Shown piece after piece: positions 1 through 6,172 of a DNA stretch of 6,796 nt; within the stretch, counting starts at the first letter, position 1, and each line of letters begins with the position of its first letter. A program made the translations under genes and the position numbers. The notes under the pieces are model-generated. The model did not search any database. It saw only the letters and a program-made list of their open reading frames with translations, and was not told where the DNA came from. Origin of the DNA: CAVTGO01 sp963734275 (GTDB lineage: Bacteria > Actinomycetota > UBA4738 > HRBIN12); contig CAVTGO010000015.1 of NCBI GenBank assembly GCA_963734275.1, positions 1-6,796 of the forward strand, written 5' to 3'.

Positions 1-1813
1 CCACGGCGAGCGCGAGCGGCGCCAGGGAGAAGCTCCCCTCGCGATCGAACGATGGCTCGCTGCGTACCACGGGCGTCATGCCGGGTGGCACGGAGGCGGC
101 GGCCACGAGCGGTTGGTCGGGCACGGCGACCAGGACGTTCCAGTCGGAGCCGACCTGCTGATGCGCCGAGTCCTCGTGGTTGCGGAGCACGATCGCGCGG
201 TACGAGGTGGAGACGATCAGCAGCCCGACGGAGAGCACCAGCAGGAGCGACGTGGCGAAGCTCGTGCCGGGCGAGCGCCCGAGACGCCGGGCCGCGAGGT
301 ACACGGGCAGCCGGCGGGTCCGGCCCACGCGTCGGTCGAGGCGGCGGAGCGTGAACAGCAGCAGCCGCAGCGCCAGGAACGAGCCCGCGAAGATCAGGAG
401 CGTCGGCGTGAGCAGCACCAGCGGATCGAGCTGGTCGCGCTGGATGGTGGACTTCACGGCGCTCCCGCGCAGCTGCACGAACGTGAAGACCGCGAGCGGA
501 AGCACGAACAGCTCCACCGGGAACCTCGCGAGCAGCGGACGCTCCTCGCGCGAGAGCAGCCGCCGCTCCTCGAGGATAGTCCGGCGGATGTGGGGGAGCG
601 ACATCAGCACGAGCGTCGCGACGCCGACCACGGCCGCGGCCGCACCGAGCACGAGGGCGAACCTCGAGACGCGGATCGGGAACAGCACGCCGGGGAGCGA
701 CGGGCCGTTCGCGTTCGAGGCGAGCTTGGCGAGCGCCATGCCGAGCAGCAGCCCGAGCGGATACGCGGCGAGCGCCGAGAGCACGGCCTGGAACCCCTGC
801 GCGGCGAGCAGCTTGCGTCCGGAGAAGCCTCGGCTGCGCAGCACGGCCAGCTCGAACGACTGTCGCGACAGCACGAGCGCGCCGACGCCGGCCAGCACCG
901 CGAGCGTCACCGCGCCGATCTGGAACACGACGAGGAAGATCGGCACGCGCAGGTCGGCGACCCGCTGCTCCACCAGGCGCAGCAGCGTGTCGAGCCCGGT
1001 CGCCGCCGGAAGGTTCTCGAAGAATCGGCCCGCGCCCAGCTCGTGACCGATCCGCGCGATCTGCGCCGGCAGGCGCTGGGTCTGCTCGAACGGGATACCG
1101 GCGATGTCGAGGTACACGTCCCAGACGAACTCGGTGGTCACGCCGAGCGCGGGGCCGAGGGCGAGGTAGGCCTCGCGGTCCATGAGCGCCGGAGGGAGCT
1201 CGGTGGAGTCGGGCGCGGGGAACGGTGTTCCCTCTCCGAACCAGAACGGGTCGAGGGCCTCGGGAGGGTCGAACGTCCCGACGAGCGTGAATGTGGTCTC
1301 CTCGCCGGTCGGTCCGAGCACGATGACCTCGTCGCCCCTGCGGAGGGCGAGGAGCTGGGCCACGCCGGCCGGCAACGCGATCTCGTCGGCGGCTGAGGGC
1401 GGCTCGCCGCGGTAGGGGAGGTGGTCCACCGGGTCCTGCGTCTTGCTCTCGCGGAACAGGATCGAAAGCGAGAGGGGCTGGACGCTCTCGCCGGCGTCGG
1501 CGGCGATCAGGCGGAACGTCCCGCGGCCCTGCGTGACGACGTCGCCCACCGGCAGGACCGAGACCGCGTCCCGCACCACCGCATCCGCCTCGGCGACGAG
1601 GTACTCGGGGTTGCCGTAGGCGAGGACCCGGATGTTCGCGACCGTGACGGGCGCCGTGTTCACCGCCGAGGAGGCGATGGCCTCGCGCGCGGCGTCGGCG
1701 TAGATCGGCCCGGCCACGAGGACCCCGATCGTGAAGCCGAGCGTGACCACGATGGCCAGGCCCAGCAGGCGCTGAGCCAAGAACCTCTTCAGCACGAACG
1801 CGAGCGTCACCAT
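1..1813 (-). CDS. FtsX/MacB-type ABC transporter permease, C-terminus cut off by the window edge
   Basis: The minus strand is open without a stop from an ATG at 1813 to the window edge, giving 604 codons. The protein begins MVTLAFVLKRF and has a membrane segment at about residues 16-36. A large hydrophilic, probably extracytoplasmic, domain follows (about 40-285), as in MacB-like periplasmic core domains. The FtsX core comes next: membrane helices near 291-316, 336-362 and 385-406, with the family's cytoplasmic-loop pattern ELAVLRSRG at 321-329. Further hydrophobic segments lie near 430-446 and 464-488. A helix near 518-538 probably opens the second permease half, followed by the start of a second extracytoplasmic domain. 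Actinobacterial relatives are commonly 800-1,100 residues, so a sizeable C-terminal part is missing. Such permeases work with a separate ATPase in mechanotransmission, lipoprotein handling or export. No ATPase is in the window; it may lie beyond position 1. Substrate unknown. The start is moderately certain because no strong ribosome binding site precedes it. Confidence 0.88.
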   Translation of the reverse strand, partial: MVTLAFVLKRFLAQRLLGLAIVVTLGFTIGVLVAGPIYADAAREAIASSAVNTAPVTVANIRVLAYGNPEYLVAEADAVVRDAVSVLPVGDVVTQGRGTFRLIAADAGESVQPLSLSILFRESKTQDPVDHLPYRGEPPSAADEIALPAGVAQLLALRRGDEVIVLGPTGEETTFTLVGTFDPPEALDPFWFGEGTPFPAPDSTELPPALMDREAYLALGPALGVTTEFVWDVYLDIAGIPFEQTQRLPAQIARIGHELGAGRFFENLPAATGLDTLLRLVEQRVADLRVPIFLVVFQIGAVTLAVLAGVGALVLSRQSFELAVLRSRGFSGRKLLAAQGFQAVLSALAAYPLGLLLGMALAKLASNANGPSLPGVLFPIRVSRFALVLGAAAAVVGVATLVLMSLPHIRRTILEERRLLSREERPLLARFPVELFVLPLAVFTFVQLRGSAVKSTIQRDQLDPLVLLTPTLLIFAGSFLALRLLLFTLRRLDRRVGRTRRLPVYLAARRLGRSPGTSFATSLLLVLSVGLLIVSTSYRAIVLRNHEDSAHQQVGSDWNVLVAVPDQPLVAAASVPPGMTPVVRSEPSFDREGSFSLAPLALAV

Positions 1814-1870
1814 GACACGGGAACGCCGCCCCGGAACGCGTGCGGCGCGCCGAGGGCGGCGACACACCCG

Positions 1871-1876
1871 ATGATA
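1871..1876 (-). promoter_or_regulatory. Candidate -10 element for the ABC permease
   Basis: Read on the minus strand this hexamer is TATCAT, five of six matches to the TATAAT consensus. It lies about 58 bases upstream of the permease ATG, giving a plausible short leader. No convincing -35 hexamer is present at 16-18 bp; TTGGCC occurs only at a 14-bp spacing. The call rests on the hexamer and its position in the divergent intergenic region. Confidence 0.35.
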
Positions 1877-1880
1877 CGCT
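1872..1880 (+). promoter_or_regulatory. Candidate extended -10 element for the aminotransferase-serA operon
   Basis: TGATACGCT fits the extended -10 pattern TGnTAnnnT. It would start transcription near 1887, about 40 bases before the aminotransferase ATG. No -35 is recognisable, which is tolerable for extended -10 promoters. It physically overlaps the minus-strand TATCAT, so the two divergent promoters, if real, would share their melting region. Confidence 0.3.
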
Positions 1881-1914
1881 GGGCGAACCGGGCCAAGCCT
1901 GTCCCGCAGCCAGC

Positions 1915-1919
1915 AGGAG
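1915..1919 (+). promoter_or_regulatory. Ribosome binding site of the aminotransferase
   Basis: AGGAG sits 8 bases before the ATG at 1928. This fixes that start, against the much longer open frame that continues upstream over the antisense strand of the permease gene. Confidence 0.75.
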
Positions 1920-1927
1920 CGACCGCG

Positions 1928-3082
1928 ATGCACCGACCCGAGATCATCCTCGCCCCAGGCCCGACGCCGATACCGCCCGAGGTCCTGCTCGCGCAGGGGA
2001 GCCCGCTCGTGTACCACCGCGGGCCGGGGTTCGGGAAGCTGATGCGGGACGTCACCGGTCGGCTCCGCGAGCTGTACCGCACCGATCGCGCCGACATCCT
2101 GCTGATGACCTCCTCGGGCACCGGCGGTCTGGAGTCGGCGATCCAGAACGTCTTCTCGCCCGGCGACGAGGTGCTCGTGCCGCTCGCGGGGTTCTTCGCC
2201 GACCGGTGGAAGCGCCTCGCCGAGGCGCACGGCCTCGTCGTCCGCACCGTCGAGTACGAGTGGGGGCGCCGCGTCGACCCGGCGGAGGTCGCCGCCGCGC
2301 TCGCCGAGCACCCCGTGAAGGCGGTCCTGCTCACGCAGTCCGAGACCTCGACGGGCGTGATCCAGCCGATCCAGGAGCTCGCGCGGGTGGCGAACGAGGC
2401 CGGCGCGATGGTCGTTGCGGACGTCGTGAGCGGCCTGGGCGCCGTCCCGTTCGCCTTCGACGAGTGGGGCGTGGACGTCGCCGTCGGCGGGTCGCAGAAG
2501 GCCCTGTCCGCGAGCCCCGGGATCGCGTTCGTGGCGATCTCGGACCGGGCGTGGGCGGCGCACGCGGGCGCGACGATGCCGCGCTTCTACTTCGACTGGA
2601 CCACGTACAAGCGCTTCGCGGACCTGCCCGATCCCGAGAATCCGTGGACGCCGGCGATCAGCGTGATGCAGGGCCTGCACGCCGCGCTGGAGCTGTACTT
2701 CGAGGACGGTGTTGACGTGGCGCTCGCGCGGCACCGGATGCTCTCGCGCGCCGTGAAGGAGGGCGTCCAGGCGCTCGGCCTCGACCTGTTCGGCGAGGGC
2801 CTGGAGGACAACTGGACCGTGACGGCGATCCGCGCTCCCGAGGGCATCGACGCCGACGCGATCACCGAGCGGATCCGCTCGGACTTCGGCTGTGTGCTCG
2901 CACCCGGCCAAGGGCCGCTCAAGGGCACGGTCTTCCGGATCGGGCACTTCGGGTACTTCAGCGAGCTCGACATCATCCGGGGCCTCGCCGCGCTGGAGAT
3001 GACGCTCGAGCGTTTGGGGCACCCGGTCAAGCGCGGAGCGGCCGTCGGAGCCGCGGAGGGCGTCTTCCAGGAGACCCCGTAG
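1928..3082 (+). CDS. Class V PLP-dependent aminotransferase (alanine-glyoxylate/serine-pyruvate type), probable phosphoserine aminotransferase
   Basis: This 384-residue protein has the normal length for the alanine-glyoxylate/serine-pyruvate aminotransferase branch of class V. Visible landmarks, in order: N-terminal APGPTPIP (about 9-16); the phosphate-binding loop SGTGG at 63-67; D165 in VVADVVSG, which should contact the pyridine nitrogen; the Schiff-base lysine K191 in GGSQKAL; and R337 in FRIGHFG, the usual substrate-carboxylate arginine. It transfers an amino group between an amino acid and a 2-oxo acid in the cytoplasm. The gene is followed after one base by serA, so the likely job is to convert 3-phosphohydroxypyruvate to phosphoserine, the SerC step. 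Relatives in methanogens (the MJ0959 type) are known to do this. Alternatives are serine- or alanine-glyoxylate transamination, since the family is promiscuous. The fold and family are secure; the substrate is inferred from the neighbour. The last 15 or so residues look like a non-conserved tail. Confidence 0.93.
   Translation: MHRPEIILAPGPTPIPPEVLLAQGSPLVYHRGPGFGKLMRDVTGRLRELYRTDRADILLMTSSGTGGLESAIQNVFSPGDEVLVPLAGFFADRWKRLAEAHGLVVRTVEYEWGRRVDPAEVAAALAEHPVKAVLLTQSETSTGVIQPIQELARVANEAGAMVVADVVSGLGAVPFAFDEWGVDVAVGGSQKALSASPGIAFVAISDRAWAAHAGATMPRFYFDWTTYKRFADLPDPENPWTPAISVMQGLHAALELYFEDGVDVALARHRMLSRAVKEGVQALGLDLFGEGLEDNWTVTAIRAPEGIDADAITERIRSDFGCVLAPGQGPLKGTVFRIGHFGYFSELDIIRGLAALEMTLERLGHPVKRGAAVGAAEGVFQETP
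3069..3074 (+). promoter_or_regulatory. Ribosome binding site of serA inside the aminotransferase gene
   Basis: AGGAGA lies in the last codons of the aminotransferase, 9 bases before the GTG at 3084. It supports the GTG start and suggests that ribosomes ending on the upstream gene re-initiate on serA. Confidence 0.7.
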
Positions 3083-3083
3083 C

Positions 3084-4667
3084 GTGCGCGTCCTCGTCAC
3101 CGAGCCACTCTCGGAGGCCGGGCTCGAGCTCCTGCGCCGCGACTTCCAGGTGGACGTTCGGCGCGAGCTCGCGACCGAGGGCCTCGCGGCGGAGATCGCG
3201 CCCTACGACGCGCTCGTCGTTCGTTCGCAGACGCAGGTCACGCGCGAGGTGATCGAGGCCGCCGAGAACCTGAAGGTGATCGCTCGCGCCGGCATCGGCC
3301 TGGACAACGTGGACGTGGACGCCGCCACCCGCCGGGGCGTGATGGTCGTGAACGCGCCGCAGTCCAACATCGTGTCGGCCGCCGAGCACACGCTGGCGCT
3401 CCTGCTCGCCCAGGCGAGGAACATCCCGCAGGCGGACGCGGAGCTGCGCGCAGGGACGTGGGAACGCTCGAGGTGGCAGGGCGTCGAGCTCCAGGGCAAG
3501 ACGCTCGGCGTCGTGGGGCTCGGGCGGGTGGGCTCGCTCGTCGCCCAGCGGAGCGCCGCCTTCGGCATGCGCGTGATCGCGTTCGACCCCTACGTGCCGC
3601 GCGAGCGCGCCAAGGAGATGGGGATCGAGCTGATGCCCACGCTCGAGGCCTTGCTGGTCCAGTCGGACTTCCTCACGATCCACCTGCCGCGCACGCCAGA
3701 CACCGAGGGTCTGATCGGGGAGCGCGAGCTCGCGCTGGTGAAGGAGGGCGCCCGCCTCGTGAACACGGCCCGCGGCGGCATCGTCGACGAGCAGGCCCTC
3801 GCGAAGGCTCTCGAGGAGGGTCGTCTGGCCGGTGCGGCCCTCGACGTCTTCACCGAGGAGCCCACGACAGAGTCGCCGTTGTTCGGGTTCGAGCAGGTCG
3901 TGGTCACGCCGCACCTCGGGGCCTCGACCGCCGAGGCGCAGGACAAGGCCGGGACCTCGGTCGCCGAGATGGTCCGCCTGGCGCTGAAGGGGGAGTTCGT
4001 GCCCTACGCGGTCAACGTCTCCGCCGGCGCCGAGGTCTCCGAGACGATCCGCCCGTTCCTCCCGCTCGCCGAGCGCCTCGGAGCCCTGCTCACGGGCCTT
4101 GCCGACGGCGCGGTCCGTGCCGTGGAGTGCCAATACCTCGGCCGGATCGGCGAGGCCGATACCCGCGTGCTGACGCTCGCCATCGTGAAAGGCGTGCTGC
4201 GGGGCGTCGTGCACGAGCCGGTGAGCTTCGTGAACGCACCGATCATCGCCCGCGAGCGCGGCATCGCGATCAGCGAGATGCGCTCCTCGGTCTCGAGCGA
4301 CTACGTGAACCTGGTCACGGTCCGCGCCGAGACCGACGAGGGCCAGGTGAGCGTCGCCGGCACGCTCGTCGGCAAGAAGAACGCCCAGCGCGTGCTGCAG
4401 GTGAACGACTACGACATCGAGATGGCGCCGGCCCGCTACATGCTGTTCTTCACGTACGAGGACCGGCCCGGCGTGATCGGGACGGTCGGGACGATCCTCG
4501 GCGAGGCCGGGATCAACATCGCGACGATGGACGTCGGCCGGCCGTCGCGAGGCGGCACGGCGCTGATGGGGCTCACGCTCGACACGCCCGGTCCCGCACG
4601 ACGTGATCGAGCGGATCACCGAGGCCATCGGGGCCAGACCGCGCGGTTCATCGTCCTGCCGGACTGA
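3084..4667 (+). CDS. serA: D-3-phosphoglycerate dehydrogenase, long form with ASB and ACT domains
   Basis: The enzyme oxidises 3-phosphoglycerate to 3-phosphohydroxypyruvate with NAD+, the first step of serine synthesis. It starts at GTG, one base after the aminotransferase stop. Its 527 residues match the long SerA type known from mycobacteria. A substrate-binding domain (1-98, about 285-310) flanks the nucleotide domain, with GLGRVG at 145-150 and D168 as the likely NAD ribose contact. The catalytic set is R230 in NTARGG, E259 in TEEP and H277 in TPHLGAST. An allosteric substrate-binding (ASB) domain spans about 317-445 and a C-terminal ACT domain begins near 453; these normally mediate serine feedback control. 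Residues 503-516 are garbled by an extra G at 4590/4591 and a missing C near 4635. Correcting both gives TPVPHDVIERITEAIG leading into QTARFIVLPD with the same stop. The family call is secure, and the damage is probably a sequencing artefact. Confidence 0.95.
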   Translation: MRVLVTEPLSEAGLELLRRDFQVDVRRELATEGLAAEIAPYDALVVRSQTQVTREVIEAAENLKVIARAGIGLDNVDVDAATRRGVMVVNAPQSNIVSAAEHTLALLLAQARNIPQADAELRAGTWERSRWQGVELQGKTLGVVGLGRVGSLVAQRSAAFGMRVIAFDPYVPRERAKEMGIELMPTLEALLVQSDFLTIHLPRTPDTEGLIGERELALVKEGARLVNTARGGIVDEQALAKALEEGRLAGAALDVFTEEPTTESPLFGFEQVVVTPHLGASTAEAQDKAGTSVAEMVRLALKGEFVPYAVNVSAGAEVSETIRPFLPLAERLGALLTGLADGAVRAVECQYLGRIGEADTRVLTLAIVKGVLRGVVHEPVSFVNAPIIARERGIAISEMRSSVSSDYVNLVTVRAETDEGQVSVAGTLVGKKNAQRVLQVNDYDIEMAPARYMLFFTYEDRPGVIGTVGTILGEAGINIATMDVGRPSRGGTALMGLTLDTPGPARRDRADHRGHRGQTARFIVLPD

Positions 4668-4689
4668 AGCCGTCCCGGGCCCGCCGAAC

Positions 4690-4725
4690 GTTCCCCGATC
4701 GATCTGCCCCGAAGAGGGTTCCCCG
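4690..4725 (+). repeat. Direct repeat GTTCCCCG overlapping the -35 region
   Basis: GTTCCCCG occurs at 4690-4697 and again at 4718-4725, 28 bases start to start. The second copy covers the candidate -35 of the MFS promoter. The first also forms the right half of the palindrome GAACGTTC (4686-4693). Repeats about two and a half helical turns apart at a promoter could be regulator binding half-sites. The motif is short, so chance is possible. The rest of the region after serA (4668 onward) shows no clear rho-independent terminator. Confidence 0.3.
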
Positions 4726-4747
4726 GCCGGCGCAGTCGTGCTAAGGT
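4719..4747 (+). promoter_or_regulatory. Candidate promoter of the MFS exporter pair
   Basis: TTCCCC (4719-4724) and TAAGGT (4742-4747) are separated by exactly 17 bp. TG precedes the -10 with one base between (TGCTAAGGT), fitting the extended -10 form common in GC-rich actinobacteria. Transcription would begin near G4754 to A4757, leaving a leader of about 145 bases before the MFS start. The -35 matches consensus only weakly (three of six). Confidence 0.45.
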
Positions 4748-4756
4748 TTCGCCGCC

Positions 4757-4898
4757 ATGAGGCGACTCCACGGTGATGATCTGCGATCGGAAGGGCAGCA
4801 CGCCCTTCCCGTCTGCCGGCCTGACGGCCGCGGCCGCCGCCAGGCGAGCCATCCCCGGATCCACCGCCTCGCACCACCCGAGCCAAGGAGTCGTCCCG
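4757..4898 (+). promoter_or_regulatory. Structured 5' leader with possible Shine-Dalgarno sequestration
   Basis: The leader can fold into three helices. GGCGACTCC (4761-4769) pairs with GGAGTCGTC (4887-4895) over 9 bp with one G-U wobble, covering the GGAG of the MFS ribosome binding site. Inside lies a perfect 8-bp hairpin, GGAAGGGC/GCCCTTCC (4789-4796 with 4802-4809, loop AGCAC), extendable past one C-C mismatch by GAT/GTC. A second, 5-bp hairpin follows: CGGCC-TGAC-GGCCG (4817-4830). An ATG at 4757 sits at the predicted transcript start, so a near-leaderless small ORF beginning MRRLHGDDLRSEG would be read straight through the anti-Shine-Dalgarno strand. It has no in-frame stop before the MFS start in this sequence, though nearby indels make its true end unknown. 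I do not recognise a named riboswitch class. The pairings are visible; a regulatory role is inferred. Confidence 0.4.
4885..4890 (+). promoter_or_regulatory. Ribosome binding site of the first MFS gene
   Basis: AAGGAG stands 8 bases before the ATG at 4899. It decides this start over an in-frame ATG at 4773, which would add 42 residues unlike the family's N-terminus. Its GGAG lies in the proposed long-range helix with 4766-4769. Confidence 0.75.
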
Positions 4899-6172
4899 AT
4901 GCGCACCACCTCAGCCCCCAGATCCGCCGTCCGAAGGCTGGCCGCCGGCCGCCTGATCTCGGTCACCGGCGGGGCCGCCGCGTACACGCGCTGAACTTCA
5001 AGGTCTGGGAGCGGACCGAGTCGCGCGGCATGCGGCGCTGTCGCCTGCTGCTCACGTTCGGGGTGGCCGGGTTCGTGGGGCCGTTCGCCGGCGTGCTCGG
5101 GCGACCGCTTCGACCGCAGGAAGGTGCCTGATCGCGTCCGAGGCCGTGGCGTCCGCTTCTTCATCGGCATGGTGTTCGCCGACGACCCGGCGTGCTGATC
5201 GCCCTGGCGTTCGTTTCCGCGGTCGCGGAGCTGCCCTTCTTGTCCGCCTCGCGAGCCGCGATCCCCAACCTCGTCGAGGGCGAGGAGGACATCACGTGGG
5301 CGAACAGCCTGATCACGGTCGGCGTCGCACGCCGGCATCGCGATCGGGCCGGCGCATCGGCGGGGTGCTCCTCGCCGTGACCGGCAACCCGACGTGGGTC
5401 TTCGCGATCAACGCGGTCTCGTTCCTGGTGTCGCTGCGATCACGCTGACGGTGCGCGGCCGGTTCCAGGGCGATCGTCCGGATGCGGGCGACCACGAGGG
5501 GGATCGCGGCCGGCCTCGCGTTCCTGTGGAAGGACCGCGTGCTCCGGCGGATGTCGATCGCGTGGCTCGTGTTCGTCCTCGGCATGGGGATGGGCATGGT
5601 GGCCGACGCCCCGCTGGCCGAGGCGTTCGACAGCGGGCGGGCTCGGTTTCGGGCTGCTGATCGCGTGCTGGGGGACCGGCTCGGTGATCGGCGCCGCGGC
5701 CGGCCGGTGGATGAGCACGCGCTCCGAGCCGCTGTGGATGGTGATCGGGGCCTTCGGCGTGGCGATCGCGGCGCTCGGCGTCGGGTTCGCGCCCGTGTTC
5801 CCGCTGGTGCTCTTCTCCCTGCTGTTCATGGGCACGAGCGACGGGCTCACCATCGTCGCTGAGAACGGGATCATGCAGCGCCGCACGCCCGACGCCGTGC
5901 GTAGCCGCACGATGTCCGCGTTCGAGGCCATCTTGTCGCTCGGCCTCGCCGTCTCGTACCTGATGGCCGGACCGGTGCTCCAGGCGGTCGGGCCGCAGAC
6001 CGTGTACCGGATCGCCGGCGTCTCGGCCGCCGCGGCGGCGATCGTGCTCGTCCCGCTCCTGAAGCTGCGGGACTCCGAGCTCGGAGGCCGGGCCGCGGGA
6101 CGCGGTCGAGGAGCTCGATGGGCCCTTGCCCGAGCCCGAGGCCCTATCGGCCCCGTGGAGCGTGTGTCATGA
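4899..6172 (+). CDS. MFS exporter, first of a tandem pair, reading frame broken by multiple indels
   Basis: This is a major facilitator exporter of the drug/siderophore-efflux type (MFS_3-like), about 420 residues once frames are joined, the usual 12-helix size. It begins MRTTSAPRSAVRRLAAG and continues GRLISVTGGAAAY. Recognisable pieces follow in shifting frames: ALNFKVWERTES; LLLTFGVAGFVGPFAGVLG; motif A as GDRFDRRKVLI (about 5098-5130); LPFLSASRAAIPNLVEG; AGIAIGPAIGGVLLAVTG; GLAFLWKDRVLRRMS; and a long clean C-terminal half from about 5640. Joining them needs single-base corrections near 4988, 5020, 5044, 5101, 5126, 5148, 5188, 5330, 5352, 5438, 5500 and 5639. One or two more near 6085 and 6150 would restore a natural tail (DAVEELDGPLPEPEALS). 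The protein is well conserved on both sides of each break, so the gene is probably intact in the organism. The stop TGA at 6170-6172 overlaps the next gene's ATG. Substrate unknown. True pseudogenisation is the less likely alternative. Confidence 0.82.

Noticed and set aside
113..1396. Long plus-strand open frames, also 180-1046 and the 1421-1927 upstream extension of the aminotransferase frame
   Set aside because: They are antisense to the permease gene. Their translations are Arg/Glu/His-rich with no family signal, typical shadows in GC-rich DNA.
1928..4667. Aminotransferase plus dehydrogenase as a serine-glyoxylate/hydroxypyruvate reductase catabolic pair
   Set aside because: The dehydrogenase has the full ASB and ACT regulatory domains of biosynthetic SerA, which hydroxypyruvate reductases lack.
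4686..4693. GAACGTTC as a LexA SOS box
   Set aside because: The actinobacterial SOS box has four bases between GAAC and GTTC. Here there are none.
4789..4809. The 8-bp hairpin as a rho-independent terminator of serA
   Set aside because: No T-rich run follows, and it lies downstream of the MFS promoter candidate inside the leader.
4826..4835. GGCCGCGGCC perfect palindrome as an operator
   Set aside because: It lies in a run of GCC/GGC codon-like sequence where such palindromes are expected. It also overlaps the second hairpin and has no repeat elsewhere.
3027..4886. 619-residue minus-strand open frame over serA
   Set aside because: Its composition is dominated by Arg, His, Asp and Leu with no recognisable domain, and it lies antisense to an unmistakable SerA.
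4773..4898. In-frame upstream ATG at 4773 as the true MFS start
   Set aside because: It would add 42 residues unlike the family's N-terminus, and the strong AAGGAG sits 8 bases before the ATG at 4899.
4899..6172. The first MFS gene as a decayed pseudogene
   Set aside because: All frame breaks are single-base and the conserved motifs are undamaged on both sides. The same error type affects serA and the second MFS gene, which points to sequence quality.
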